IMG/VR virus record: IMGVR_UViG_3300040806_001314
Coordinates: 1 to 42,851 of that record
Source of the DNA: a virus
Strand: one strand, 5' to 3'
DNA: 42,851 nt
In this document: positions 23,355-32,867 of the stretch, one piece after another
Numbering within the stretch: the stretch's first letter is position 1
How the letters are laid out: every line of letters begins with the position of its first letter
Program-made: the position numbers and the translations under genes
The notes under the pieces: generated by a model
The model's database searches: none
What the model was told of the DNA's origin: nothing
Seen by the model: only the letters and a program-made list of their open reading frames with translations

Positions 23355-24557
23355 ATGCAAGAAGAAAACACTGTGAGCCAAGAAGAAAAGGTTCAAAACA
23401 AAGTTGATGATGATGGTGTCATTAAGGTAGATTTAAGAAATTTTAACAATAAAGAAGATGTCGTACAAAGCGAAGATAATGAAGAGGCCGGAATGCGGGT
23501 GCCAAGTGGGGACGTGCAACTGCCAAGCGATGGCGATGCCCCAGCCGATCAACCAGAAAGCGCAGAGCCCAGTGAAGTACGGAGCTCCGACGAAGAAGAG
23601 CCCTTACGCGATGATGGAGAGCCCGCTAGCGAAGTACGGGTGCTCGAAGAAGTAGTAGACGAAGAACCTACTGTTGAAAAAAATGATGTAGAACCTGAGA
23701 GTGTAACATCGGAAGAAAAGGTAAATATAGAATTACCTGAAAACATAGAGAAACTTGTTGAGTTTATGAACGAAACAGGTGGTACTTTAGAAGATTACGT
23801 TAGATTAAACACTGATGTTGATTCTTTAGATGACACTCAGGTTATAAAAGAATACTACAAGATGACTAAACCCCATCTTGAAGACGAAGACATTGATTTC
23901 CTTATAGAAGACAGTTATTCTTTTGACGAAGATGACGATGATGATAGGGAAATTAGACGTAAAAAATTACTTTACAAAGAAGAAGTTCAAAAAGCTAAAA
24001 GCCATTTGAACAACATGAAGAGTAATTATTACGATGAAATAAAAGCTGGTAGTAGGCTAACACCTGACCAGCAAAAAGCGGTTGAGTTTTTTAACCGTTA
24101 TGAAAAAGAAAATGAAGAGTCATCCGCTCTAGCTAAAAGGCAGAACGAAGTTTTCGTTCAAAAAACAAATAATGTTTTCAACCAAGATTTCAAAGGTTTT
24201 GAATACAACGTTGGTGAAAAAAGGTATCGTTTTAATGTCAAGGACGCTAGTAAGGTTAAAGAAAACCAAAGCAGCTTAAGTAATTTCACTAAAAAGTTTT
24301 TAGCAGAAGACAATACTATAAGCGACGCTAAAGGTTATCATAAGGCTTTATTTACAGCGATGAACGCAGACGCTGTAGCTGAACACTTTTACCAACAAGG
24401 TAAAGCTGATGCAATGAAGGAGAGTTCTGCACGTGCGAAAAATGTAAACATGGATCCACGTGGTCAACACGAACCTGCAACTCAAATCGGCGGCTTTAAG
24501 GTAAGAGCTGTTTCAGGTGATGACTCTGGAAAACTGCGTGTGAAAATTAATAAATAA
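23355..24557 (+). CDS. Scaffold-like protein
   Basis: 400 residues directly before the major capsid gene. The first 125 residues are acidic and low-complexity. The middle is charged and helical, and the end (FKVRAVSGDDSGKLRVKINK) is basic, as in scaffolding proteins that bind the capsid through a basic C-terminus. This size and charge pattern is typical of podovirus scaffolds. Nucleotides 23481-23640 are about 62% G+C by hand count, far above the surroundings, and there the +1 frame is open as a separate ORF. No protease motif is evident. Function is inferred mainly from position and composition. Confidence 0.72.
   Translation: MQEENTVSQEEKVQNKVDDDGVIKVDLRNFNNKEDVVQSEDNEEAGMRVPSGDVQLPSDGDAPADQPESAEPSEVRSSDEEEPLRDDGEPASEVRVLEEVVDEEPTVEKNDVEPESVTSEEKVNIELPENIEKLVEFMNETGGTLEDYVRLNTDVDSLDDTQVIKEYYKMTKPHLEDEDIDFLIEDSYSFDEDDDDDREIRRKKLLYKEEVQKAKSHLNNMKSNYYDEIKAGSRLTPDQQKAVEFFNRYEKENEESSALAKRQNEVFVQKTNNVFNQDFKGFEYNVGEKRYRFNVKDASKVKENQSSLSNFTKKFLAEDNTISDAKGYHKALFTAMNADAVAEHFYQQGKADAMKESSARAKNVNMDPRGQHEPATQIGGFKVRAVSGDDSGKLRVKINK
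23458..23655 (+). CDS. Overprinted ORF: Cys-rich, SP-motif microprotein inside the scaffold gene
   Basis: 65 codons in the +1 frame of the scaffold gene, from ATG 23458 to TAG 23653-23655. The product has a Cys cluster, CGCQVGTCNC (residues 13-22), then SPVKYGAPTKKSPYAMMESP and LAKYGCSKK. The SP-x-K/Y motifs resemble the end of the 528-residue protein at 2708 and small proteins of marine Bacteroidota phages. In the overlap the scaffold frame uses codons rare elsewhere here (cgg, ggg, ccc, gcc, ctg); its third positions are second positions of this ORF, as expected if both frames are constrained. A purine-rich AAAGAAG abuts the ATG. Expression is not proven; the Cys cluster could bind zinc. 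Confidence 0.6.
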   Translation: MSYKAKIMKRPECGCQVGTCNCQAMAMPQPINQKAQSPVKYGAPTKKSPYAMMESPLAKYGCSKK

Positions 24558-24576
24558 CTTATAAATAAATTAGAAA

Positions 24577-26016
24577 ATGGCTGGTTCATTTCAAGATCCT
24601 CAAGGTGCGTTTCCGGCGAGTTTAACGCCTGCACCAACTAAAACACTGTTCGATAAGAACTATTTAAACATCGCTGCTGACGATTTTAACTTCGCTAAAC
24701 AATTCTTACCAGAAGTTTACGAAAAAGAAGTTGAGCGTTACGGCAACAGATCAGTATCTTCATTCTTAAGAATGGTAGGTGCTGAAATGCCAATGGCTTC
24801 TGATGAAGTTGTTTGGACAGAACAAGGACGTTTACATGTTGCGTATGACGACGCGGTTATTGCCGCTGACAACACCGCTACTGATAAGACTATCAATATC
24901 ACTGGTCACGCTATTCGTCAGGGACAGACTATCATTGTTTCTAAAGATTTTGTGTCAGTTAGAGCTTATGTTCAATCTGTATCTACAGATTCTATTGAAG
25001 CTTACCCTTTAACGTCTACCAATTGGCCAGCTAGCTTTGTAGCAGCGACTAATCCAACATTAAAGGTGTTTGTTTACGGTTCTGAGTTTGCCAAAGGAAC
25101 TGCAGGTATGCAGGGTTCTATTGACGCTGGTTTCCAGAAGTTCAGTAACTCTCCAATCATCATGAAAGACAGATACTCTATCAATGGTTCTGACACTGCA
25201 CAGATTGGTTGGGTTGAAGTTACTTCTGAGCTAGGTACATCAGGTTACCTATGGTACTTGAAGTCTGAGCATGAAACTCGCCTTCGTTTTGAAGACTACC
25301 TAGAAATGACTATGGTAGAAGCTCAAAAAGCTACACAAACTATCAATATCCTTGATACAGACGGTTCTACCGACACTGGTCACGATGTAAGAGGTACTGA
25401 AGGTTTGTTTGCTGCTATCGAAAGCAGAGGTTTACAGTTTAACGATCACGACTTTAACAACACTACTGGTTTAACCGGTTTAGCTGAGTTTGATCTTATC
25501 TTGCAAGAACTTGATAAGCAAGGTGCTATTGAAGAAAACATGCTTTTCTTAGATAGAGGAACTGCTCTAGCTATTGATAACATGCTTGCTCGTGCTAACT
25601 CTTACGGTACTGGTGGTACATCTTACGGTGTGTTCAGCAACAGCGAAGACATGGCGTTAAACTTAGGTTTCTCTGGTTTCCGTCGTGGTTCTTACGACTT
25701 CTACAAGACTGACTGGAAATACTTGAACGACGCTGCTACTCGTGGTTTAACTCAAGATGTTGATGGTGTTCTTGTACCAGCAGGTGTATCTACAGTTTAC
25801 GACCAAACTTTAGGTAAAAATATCCAGCGTCCTTTCTTACACGTTCGTTACCGTGCTTCTGAAGCAGACGATCGCCGTATGAAGTCTTGGATCACTGGTT
25901 CTGTTGGTGGTAACTACACTAGCGACATTGATGAGATGAACGTACACATGCTTTCTGAAAGATGTTTATGTGTACAAGGTGCGAACAACTTCATCTTGTT
26001 CAAAGAAACAACCTAA
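24577..26016 (+). CDS. Major capsid protein
   Basis: 479 residues, following a scaffold-like gene and ending in a strong terminator. The sequence begins MAGSFQDPQGAFPASLTPAP and contains long soluble alpha/beta segments without membrane parts. Codon use is visibly more selective than in other genes (cgt for Arg, aac for Asn, ggt for Gly, tct for Ser), as expected for the most abundant virion protein. The HK97 fold is assumed from position and size, since no fold-specific motif can be read by eye. The size also matches capsid proteins of crAss-like phages. Confidence 0.85.
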   Translation: MAGSFQDPQGAFPASLTPAPTKTLFDKNYLNIAADDFNFAKQFLPEVYEKEVERYGNRSVSSFLRMVGAEMPMASDEVVWTEQGRLHVAYDDAVIAADNTATDKTINITGHAIRQGQTIIVSKDFVSVRAYVQSVSTDSIEAYPLTSTNWPASFVAATNPTLKVFVYGSEFAKGTAGMQGSIDAGFQKFSNSPIIMKDRYSINGSDTAQIGWVEVTSELGTSGYLWYLKSEHETRLRFEDYLEMTMVEAQKATQTINILDTDGSTDTGHDVRGTEGLFAAIESRGLQFNDHDFNNTTGLTGLAEFDLILQELDKQGAIEENMLFLDRGTALAIDNMLARANSYGTGGTSYGVFSNSEDMALNLGFSGFRRGSYDFYKTDWKYLNDAATRGLTQDVDGVLVPAGVSTVYDQTLGKNIQRPFLHVRYRASEADDRRMKSWITGSVGGNYTSDIDEMNVHMLSERCLCVQGANNFILFKETT

Positions 26017-26034
26017 TTTAGGTTTTAATTAAAG

Positions 26035-26078
26035 TAACTATCCCTGGCCTAGTGCTGGGGATAGTTATTAATTTTTTT
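26035..26078 (+). terminator. Rho-independent terminator after the capsid gene
   Basis: A perfect 10-bp stem, TAACTATCCC (26035-26044) with GGGATAGTTA (26058-26067), can extend by two G-T and two G-C pairs to a five-base loop. It is followed by a run of seven T (26072-26078). It lies 18 nt past the capsid stop and would end or attenuate transcription from the packaging operon. Confidence 0.88.
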
Positions 26079-26091
26079 ATTTTATTATTTT

Positions 26092-26859
26092 ATGGCAACT
26101 AAAGAAAAAAAAGCTCCTAAAACAAATTGGGAGATTAAAGACCGAGTTTATTACCTACAGGGTGATTCAAAACCAATTGTTTTCACTGTACCAGCTATGC
26201 ACAACAACAAAAGGTCACTGCTTTGGTTTGATGAAGAAAAAGGGTATCAAAGAGAACTTAGATACGCTACTAATCAACCAAGTGTTTTTGTAGATGAGCA
26301 AGAAGGTCCAGCAACAATGGAACATATTATTTTTAGAAACGGTAGTCTATTTGTACCTAAAGAAAAACAAGCTTTACAAAAGCTCTTGTCTTTGTACCAC
26401 CCTTACCTAAACAAACTTTATTATGAGTTTGATTCTGTACAAGAGGCTACTGATGATTTAGAGTACATAGAGTACGAGTTACAAGCTTTAAACTTGGCTG
26501 CTCAAATGGAAATTGATCAAGCTGAGGCTATACTAAGGGTAGAGTATGGTTCTAAGGTTAATCAGATGACATCTAGGGAGATCAAAAGAGATCTTATACT
26601 ATTTGCTAAGAGAAACCCAGGTTTGATGATAGAACTCGCTAATGATGAAAATGTTGAAATCAGAAACTTTGGTATAAAAGCTGTAGAAGCTGGTATACTA
26701 AAATTAGCACAAGATCAAAGAACATTTAACTGGGCTAGTAACGGTAGAAAAGTTATGACCGTTCCTTTTGATGAAAATCCTTATTCAGCTTTAGCTGCGT
26801 TCTTTAAAACAGACGATGGTATTGAAATTTATCAAAACATCGAAAAAAGGTTGAAATAA
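26092..26859 (+). CDS. Putative head or connector protein
   Basis: 255 residues. The N-terminal half is beta-rich (WEIKDRVYYLQGDSKPIVF; LLWFDEEKGYQRELRYATN), and the C-terminal half is helical (EIDQAEAILRVEYGSK; REIKRDLILFAKRNPGLMIE), ending VPFDENPYSALAAFFKTDDG. I recall conserved homologues in marine phages directly after the capsid gene, without known function. It lies between two hairpins (26035-26078 and 26866-26898), so it may be transcribed at a distinct level. Candidate roles: head completion, capsid decoration or a connector adaptor. The T-rich leader lacks a Shine-Dalgarno site. Confidence 0.7.
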   Translation: MATKEKKAPKTNWEIKDRVYYLQGDSKPIVFTVPAMHNNKRSLLWFDEEKGYQRELRYATNQPSVFVDEQEGPATMEHIIFRNGSLFVPKEKQALQKLLSLYHPYLNKLYYEFDSVQEATDDLEYIEYELQALNLAAQMEIDQAEAILRVEYGSKVNQMTSREIKRDLILFAKRNPGLMIELANDENVEIRNFGIKAVEAGILKLAQDQRTFNWASNGRKVMTVPFDENPYSALAAFFKTDDGIEIYQNIEKRLK

Positions 26860-26865
26860 ACAGTT

Positions 26866-26898
26866 GAAAGGGTGATTAAATAAAATAGTCACCCTTTT
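26866..26898 (+). terminator. Hairpin between capsid-region and tail genes
   Basis: AAAGGGTGA (26867-26875) pairs perfectly with TCACCCTTT (26889-26897); three further pairs, one a G-T, close a seven-base A-rich loop. Only four T follow before AA, so it is a weak terminator or attenuator rather than a full stop. It could also stabilise the 3' end of the upstream mRNA. Confidence 0.6.
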
Positions 26899-26915
26899 AA
26901 CAAACAAAATACAAC

Positions 26916-27614
26916 ATGGCAATAAGCGTAAATACGGTATACCAGAGAGTATTAGCCATACTCAATAAGGAACAAAGGGGTTATGTTACTCCAGAAGAGT
27001 TTAACCTTTTTGCCAATCAAGCTCAATTAGATATATTTGAGCAATATTTCTACGACATTAATCAGTTCGGTAGATTACCAGGTAACGACACAGAGTATTC
27101 AGACATGCTCGATAATCTTAACGAGAAGATTAGTTACTTTGAAAAAACAGCTACACTTTCTTACTCTACACAATTAAGCAGGTTTACACTACCTACAGAC
27201 TTGTATAGGGTAGGTACGCTTATATTTGGCAACAAAGAGGTTGAGAGAGTGAATAAAAACGAATACCTATACATATCACAAGCTCCACTCGCAAAACCCA
27301 CAGACGCGCGTCCTATATATGTTAAGGACACTGATGGTTTTATAGTTTATGGTAGCGATGAAAAAGATGGTACCGATACGGTTAAAATAAACTACATTAA
27401 AAAGCCATCAAACGTTGTTTGGAACTATAAAACAGTTTTAGGTAATGCTCAATACAAAGCGACGGGTTCGGTTGATTTTGAGTTAGAACCTTCAGAAGAA
27501 CCTGATTTGGTTATTAAGATATTAGGTATGTGCGGTGTTGAGGTTAGAGATCTTAGTATCTATCAGCTAGCTGCACAAGAGGAAATTAGAGACACACAAG
27601 AAGAAAAGCAATAA
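26916..27614 (+). CDS. Tail ring or tubular protein A-like
   Basis: 232 residues. The start VNTVYQRVLAILNKEQRGYV followed by TPEEFNLFANQAQLDIFEQY is a pattern I associate with ring or tail-tube-adaptor proteins of Bacteroidota short-tailed phages. The middle is beta-rich (FTLPTDLYRVGTLIFGNKEV) and the end is helical. It would form a ring below the portal. Position between capsid and the tail-tube-B-like gene fits T7 gene 11 or a crAss-like ring protein. Structure prediction would be needed to choose. Confidence 0.65.
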   Translation: MAISVNTVYQRVLAILNKEQRGYVTPEEFNLFANQAQLDIFEQYFYDINQFGRLPGNDTEYSDMLDNLNEKISYFEKTATLSYSTQLSRFTLPTDLYRVGTLIFGNKEVERVNKNEYLYISQAPLAKPTDARPIYVKDTDGFIVYGSDEKDGTDTVKINYIKKPSNVVWNYKTVLGNAQYKATGSVDFELEPSEEPDLVIKILGMCGVEVRDLSIYQLAAQEEIRDTQEEKQ

Positions 27615-27617
27615 TAA

Positions 27618-28484
27618 ATGGGATTATTTACAGGAACACATGAGGATTACTACACTGGATCCGATTTTGGAGGTTATCAGTTTGTATCTATAAATGATCT
27701 CATTAACAACTTTGTTATAGCTTATGTTGGTGAAAGCAAGATCATATCTAAGATAAAAAGAACAGAGGTTGCATTTCATGCACACAGAGCTTTACAAGAG
27801 CTTAGTTACGACACCACGAGGTCTTACAAAGCTTATGAGATAGAAGTACCGCCTTCACTAACAATGGTGCTACCGCATGATTATGTAAACTATGTTAAAC
27901 TATCATGGGTAGATGACGCTGGTATTGAAAGGGTTATATATCCAGCCGCTAAAACATCTAACCCTTCAGCTATAGTACAAGATAATAGCTACGACTACAC
28001 GTTTGATAACAATGGTAATCTTGTTTTAGCAACTGACTCTGAAACATGGACTAAGTTTAAAGCTGGTACATCTGACAACTCAGCAGAGCATGATGCTCCT
28101 GAATTTGATGCTACGTTTGGTGCTAGATTTGGTATGGACCCGCAACACTCTCAAGCAAATGGTAGTTTCTACATCGATGATATAAAGTCTAAAATACACT
28201 TTGGTTCAGAGATGACAGGTAGAATAGTCACATTGAAATACATTAGTGATTCTGTCGCTACAGACGCTGAGATGAAGGTACACAAGTTTGTTGAAGAGGC
28301 GGTTTACAAGCATATTGCACACGCTATACTGTCAACAAGGGTTAACACGCCGGAGTACATTATCGCTAGATTTAAAAAAGAAAAGTTTGCTGCTAAGAGA
28401 AACGCTAAGCTACGCTTGTCAAACATCAAGCTTGAAGAGTTAACACAAATACTACGCGGCAAGTCTAAACAAATAAAACACTAA
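27618..28484 (+). CDS. Head-tail connector or ring protein
   Basis: 288 residues, 3 nt after the preceding gene. Conserved-looking parts: SINDLINNFVIAYVGESKII, then FHAHRALQELSYDTTRSYKA, VLPHDYVNYVKLSWVD, and a basic helical end (FKKEKFAAKRNAKLRLSNIK). The helix bundle plus beta layout resembles tail tubular protein A/connector proteins that sit between portal and nozzle. With the 232-residue protein it probably makes two stacked rings. Assignment from context and pattern only. Confidence 0.68.
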   Translation: MGLFTGTHEDYYTGSDFGGYQFVSINDLINNFVIAYVGESKIISKIKRTEVAFHAHRALQELSYDTTRSYKAYEIEVPPSLTMVLPHDYVNYVKLSWVDDAGIERVIYPAAKTSNPSAIVQDNSYDYTFDNNGNLVLATDSETWTKFKAGTSDNSAEHDAPEFDATFGARFGMDPQHSQANGSFYIDDIKSKIHFGSEMTGRIVTLKYISDSVATDAEMKVHKFVEEAVYKHIAHAILSTRVNTPEYIIARFKKEKFAAKRNAKLRLSNIKLEELTQILRGKSKQIKH

Positions 28485-28487
28485 CAG

Positions 28488-31400
28488 ATGCCAGAGTTAA
28501 AGCGCCTTTTCACATCAGGTAAAATGAATAAAGACCTTGATGAGAGACTAGTGCCTAATGGCCAATACAGAGATGCTCAGAATATTCAAGTTAGTACCTC
28601 TGAGTCTTCTGATGTTGGCGCTATTGAAAGCATAGTTGGTAACGCTATAAAAAACAAAAGAACATCAGATCCTGATACCTACTGGAGCGCTAATTTTGGA
28701 TTAACAAACCCTACATGTGTTGGTGTTTTAAGAGACACGGAAAACAATAAGATATACTGGTGGATAAGCGCAGATGATGGTGATGGTATCCTTGAATACA
28801 GTGAATCAACAGGTTTAACACTACCTGTTTTAGTTGACACAGGTTCTATACTTAATTTTAGTAAAAACTTTCTAATAACAGGTTGTAATGTTTTTGAAGG
28901 TATGCTAGCTTGGACTGATGATTTAAACGAGCCCAGAGTAATTAACATAGAAACATTTAAAGCTGGTAGCACTAGTAATACCACATCATTAAGTACCACA
29001 ACAACTGTTTATGGTAGATCTTTTTTAGCTAGTGACATAACGGTTATTAAAAAGAAACCTAACACAGCACCTACTTTTACAGCCGCTTCTTCTACAAGGA
29101 CAGGTGTTGGATCTGGTTTAAACACCGTAACTGTTGAAAAAGACTTTACAGAAACTATAAATAACGCAGATGTTCCATTAGAAGTTGGGTCGTCTGTGAG
29201 TTTTATAACATCAGCCAACACTAACTGGTTGGCAAACGATATAGTTATACTAACAGCAAGCGAGATAAACGATAATAACAACGAGGACGAGTATCAAGTA
29301 AGAATAAAGATAACATCTTTGCAAGGGCCAAATGTCGTGGGCACTATACAGTCTATATCTTCAAATTTACCAGGTTTTCCTTATACATGGACATGTGTTC
29401 TAGAAGAAGAAAAGCCTATGTTTGAGTTTACTTTTCCAAGATTTGCTTATCGTTGGAAATACAAAAACAACGAGTACTCGGCTTTCTCACCTTTTACAAA
29501 ACCAGTGTTTGTACCTGGAGATTTTGAATACAGTTCACTAGAGTCACACAACATAGGTATGGTGAATAACTTAAGAAAACTTACTATAAATGGTTTTCAA
29601 ACACCTCCAGCAGATGTTGATGAAATAGAAATTTTGTATAAAGACTCTTCTTCAAATAACATATATAAAGTTGATGAGATCGATGCTACAGAAACAAGCT
29701 ACTCTATAACTTCTGAACTTATATACCATGTTATACAGGCTAATCAGATACTAAGACCTTACGACAACGTTCCGTTAAAAGCAAAAGCACAGGAACTCAT
29801 AGGTAACAGGTTAGTATATGGTAATTACGTACAAGGTTATGATGTAGACACTGAAATTAAAATAACTCTAGACATAGACTCTAGTGATATAACTAGTGTA
29901 AGAACTCCAGAATCTTCTTTAAAATCAATTAGGACATATCAAGTTGGTATTGTTTTTATAGATGAAAACGGTAGAGAAACACCTGTATTTACAAATGACA
30001 CTGCTTCTATTAGAGTTGATAAAAATGTATCGCACAAGGTAAACAAATTAAAGGTAGATTTTGATACATCTAGCAACGCTGCGCCAACTTGGGCAACTCA
30101 TTTTAAATACTTTATAAAAGAAACATCTAACCCATACTACAATTTTGTTCTTGACAGATACTACGCTTCTGAAGATGGTAATATTTGGTTAAGTATACCA
30201 AGTGCAGAAAGAAATAAAATACAAGAGGGTCAATATGTTGAAATAAAAAAGAAACACAACTCTGATGAACCTGTAGAAGGTAACGCTAGATACAAGATAT
30301 TAGACATAAGTAACGAAGCGCCTGAATTTATAAAAACAACAAGGCATTTTGCTGCTACAGGTTTAATAACAAGGGGCGGTGAAACAGATAAAATAACATC
30401 TGATAGAAAGCAATTCACTTTTATAGGCCCAACTATATCTGAAAATGATAAATTTTTTACTTTATTTAGAGAATCTGTATACTTAGTGTTTAAAGATGAC
30501 ACTAATACAAGTCAATTTTACGAAGTAAAAAGCGGTGGTTATTATGACTCCGCTCATAATTTATACAGGATAGAATTAGTTGAGAAAATAGATGAAACAG
30601 ATAACTGGATAGACTCATTAAGTAATACAGATGAATTTACATGTGAAATACACGAGCGTGTTGTTTTAAATTTACCCGAGTATGAAGGTAGGTTTTTTGC
30701 TAAAATAAACAGAGATGTTGTATTTGAAGAAAATATAATATACAACTTTACAAATAAGCCTAGTGATTACCAATTGGTAGCGAACACACAGTTAGCTATA
30801 GCCAATAATATACTAGATAATCCAGACACGCAAGTTGGAGAAATAATAGATAATACTGCTTGGGCAGAAAATGCAAACGCTGATCCTAGTGTTACCGCTC
30901 ACGGTAGACCTACCGATGGTAGCAAACTTTTTGGTTTTTACTTTGCTCCTTTTGATGGTGATTTAACAGGTGATACACCTAAAACTTTTGATGATACCAT
31001 AGATGAAGGTAGTGTTGTTCAGTTTTATGATAGCACTTCTTCAACATGGAGTGGTCTTTACGAAGTAGATTCTGTATCTAAAGGTTCTTATGATAGACAA
31101 AGCCCTGACATTGGTGATACTACAGATGAAGCAGGTTATTATTGGAACATAACATTAAAAGAGCAATTTAGAGGAGATATCGATTTTGAAGGTGATCCAT
31201 ACACGATTACTAGCATAAAAATAGTAAAAAGAAAAAGGTTGTTAACTACTCAGTTTGACGAGAACTCTGTGGTTTTAAGCTCTTTTAACCCAGCTGTTTG
31301 GGAAACAGAACCTTTAGAAACAGCTGAGCTAGACATTTATTACGAAGCAAGCGACGCAATAGCTATAGGTAATTTAAATGCAGAACAAACGTTATCGTAC

Positions 31401-32834
31401 ACTAATTGTTATAGCTTTGGCAATGGAGTTGAGTCTGATAGAATAAGAGATGATTTTAACGCGCAAATTTTAGGTAAAGGTGTAAAAGCTTCGTCTACTT
31501 TAGACGAGCCGTACGCTGAAGAGCGTAAAAAAGCAGGTATGATATACAGTGGTATATTTAACAGTGTTAGCGGTGTAAATAACCTAAATCAATTTATAGC
31601 TGCAGAGAAGATAACAAAAGACTTAAACCCTATATACGGTTCAATACAAAAACTTCACACTAGAGACACTGATTTAATAGTGTTGCTAGAGGATAAGATA
31701 TTTAGAATACTTGCCAATAAAGACGCTCTTTACAACGCTGATGGTAATGCTAACCTTACAGCTACCAATCGTGTGCTTGGGCAAGCAACACCTTACGTTG
31801 GTGAGTATGGTATATCTAAAAATCCTGAATCGTTTGCATCGTATGGTTTCAGAGCTTATTTCACAGACAAATCAAGAGGTGCTGTAATCAGACTTTCTAG
31901 AGACGGTATAACCGAAGTATCAGGTAAAGGCATGAGTGACTATGTACTTGACGCTTACAAAAGCCACAACATAAATCAGATATACGGATCTTTTGATGAA
32001 GACACAAGCGCTTACAATGTTAGGGTTAATGGTGAAGTTTTATCATTTAAAGAAAATGTAGATGGTTGGCCTACTAGACTAACCTATGAACCAGAATTTG
32101 GTATATCTTTAAATAACGAATACTATACTTTTAAAAACGGAGAGTTGTATATCCATAACGACGCTACTAACAGGTCTAATTTTTACGGTACACAGTACGA
32201 TACAAGTGTAACAATGCTGTTTAACGACGAGCCTTCAAGAATAAAAAACTTTAAAACTTTATCCTACGAGGGTGATACAGGTTGGACAGCCGCTGTAGAC
32301 ACTGATCAGCAAGACGGTGAGGTAGCTACATGGAAAAACAAAGAAGGTATACACTACAACTACATTAGAGGTTTAGATAGTACATGGGATCAAAGCAACC
32401 AAACAGGTACGCTAGATACTAGTGAGTTTAATGTACAAGGTATAGACGAATGTTCTTACGCAGCATTAAACGGTGCTCAAACAGAGTGGACGATTAGGTT
32501 TACTAATAACATAAACTCACTGTTACAAGGTTGGAGAGATGCTAGTGATCCTGATCAAGTATACAGTGATGACAAAGTGTATTTTGTAGACGATAGTGAT
32601 GAAGATAAGATTTACTTGATAGGTAGATGTATATACGTATCAGATACAGAAATACATGTAACCAAGGATACACAACATGTTCCTGCTACAGGTGATTTTA
32701 TATTTTTTGCTAAAAACTCACAAGTAAATACATCGGGTATTATAGGTTACTACGCATCTGTAAAGATGACTAAAACAGGTGGAACAAACAAAGAACTTTT
32801 TGCTGTTAACTCTGAGATATTTATTAGTAGTTAA
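28488..32834 (+). CDS. Tail tubular protein B / muzzle-like protein, 1448 residues
   Basis: The start KRLFTSGKMNKDLDERLVPN followed by GQYRDAQNIQVSTSESSDVG is strongly conserved in short-tailed Bacteroidota and marine phages in the protein closing the tail tube. The rest is mostly beta-rich with no membrane segments, consistent with propeller and sandwich domains of T7 gp12-like nozzle or crAss-like muzzle proteins; it is nearly twice the length of T7 gp12 (about 790). A conserved-looking stretch near residue 1100 (TPYVGEYGISKNPESFASYG; FRAYFTDKSRGAVIRLS) suits the ring interface. Placed between connectors and internal proteins, as in T7. Confidence 0.8.
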   Translation: MPELKRLFTSGKMNKDLDERLVPNGQYRDAQNIQVSTSESSDVGAIESIVGNAIKNKRTSDPDTYWSANFGLTNPTCVGVLRDTENNKIYWWISADDGDGILEYSESTGLTLPVLVDTGSILNFSKNFLITGCNVFEGMLAWTDDLNEPRVINIETFKAGSTSNTTSLSTTTTVYGRSFLASDITVIKKKPNTAPTFTAASSTRTGVGSGLNTVTVEKDFTETINNADVPLEVGSSVSFITSANTNWLANDIVILTASEINDNNNEDEYQVRIKITSLQGPNVVGTIQSISSNLPGFPYTWTCVLEEEKPMFEFTFPRFAYRWKYKNNEYSAFSPFTKPVFVPGDFEYSSLESHNIGMVNNLRKLTINGFQTPPADVDEIEILYKDSSSNNIYKVDEIDATETSYSITSELIYHVIQANQILRPYDNVPLKAKAQELIGNRLVYGNYVQGYDVDTEIKITLDIDSSDITSVRTPESSLKSIRTYQVGIVFIDENGRETPVFTNDTASIRVDKNVSHKVNKLKVDFDTSSNAAPTWATHFKYFIKETSNPYYNFVLDRYYASEDGNIWLSIPSAERNKIQEGQYVEIKKKHNSDEPVEGNARYKILDISNEAPEFIKTTRHFAATGLITRGGETDKITSDRKQFTFIGPTISENDKFFTLFRESVYLVFKDDTNTSQFYEVKSGGYYDSAHNLYRIELVEKIDETDNWIDSLSNTDEFTCEIHERVVLNLPEYEGRFFAKINRDVVFEENIIYNFTNKPSDYQLVANTQLAIANNILDNPDTQVGEIIDNTAWAENANADPSVTAHGRPTDGSKLFGFYFAPFDGDLTGDTPKTFDDTIDEGSVVQFYDSTSSTWSGLYEVDSVSKGSYDRQSPDIGDTTDEAGYYWNITLKEQFRGDIDFEGDPYTITSIKIVKRKRLLTTQFDENSVVLSSFNPAVWETEPLETAELDIYYEASDAIAIGNLNAEQTLSYTNCYSFGNGVESDRIRDDFNAQILGKGVKASSTLDEPYAEERKKAGMIYSGIFNSVSGVNNLNQFIAAEKITKDLNPIYGSIQKLHTRDTDLIVLLEDKIFRILANKDALYNADGNANLTATNRVLGQATPYVGEYGISKNPESFASYGFRAYFTDKSRGAVIRLSRDGITEVSGKGMSDYVLDAYKSHNINQIYGSFDEDTSAYNVRVNGEVLSFKENVDGWPTRLTYEPEFGISLNNEYYTFKNGELYIHNDATNRSNFYGTQYDTSVTMLFNDEPSRIKNFKTLSYEGDTGWTAAVDTDQQDGEVATWKNKEGIHYNYIRGLDSTWDQSNQTGTLDTSEFNVQGIDECSYAALNGAQTEWTIRFTNNINSLLQGWRDASDPDQVYSDDKVYFVDDSDEDKIYLIGRCIYVSDTEIHVTKDTQHVPATGDFIFFAKNSQVNTSGIIGYYASVKMTKTGGTNKELFAVNSEIFISS

Positions 32835-32867
32835 TAGTGTGCAATAACAATTAAAGAATAATTAACT

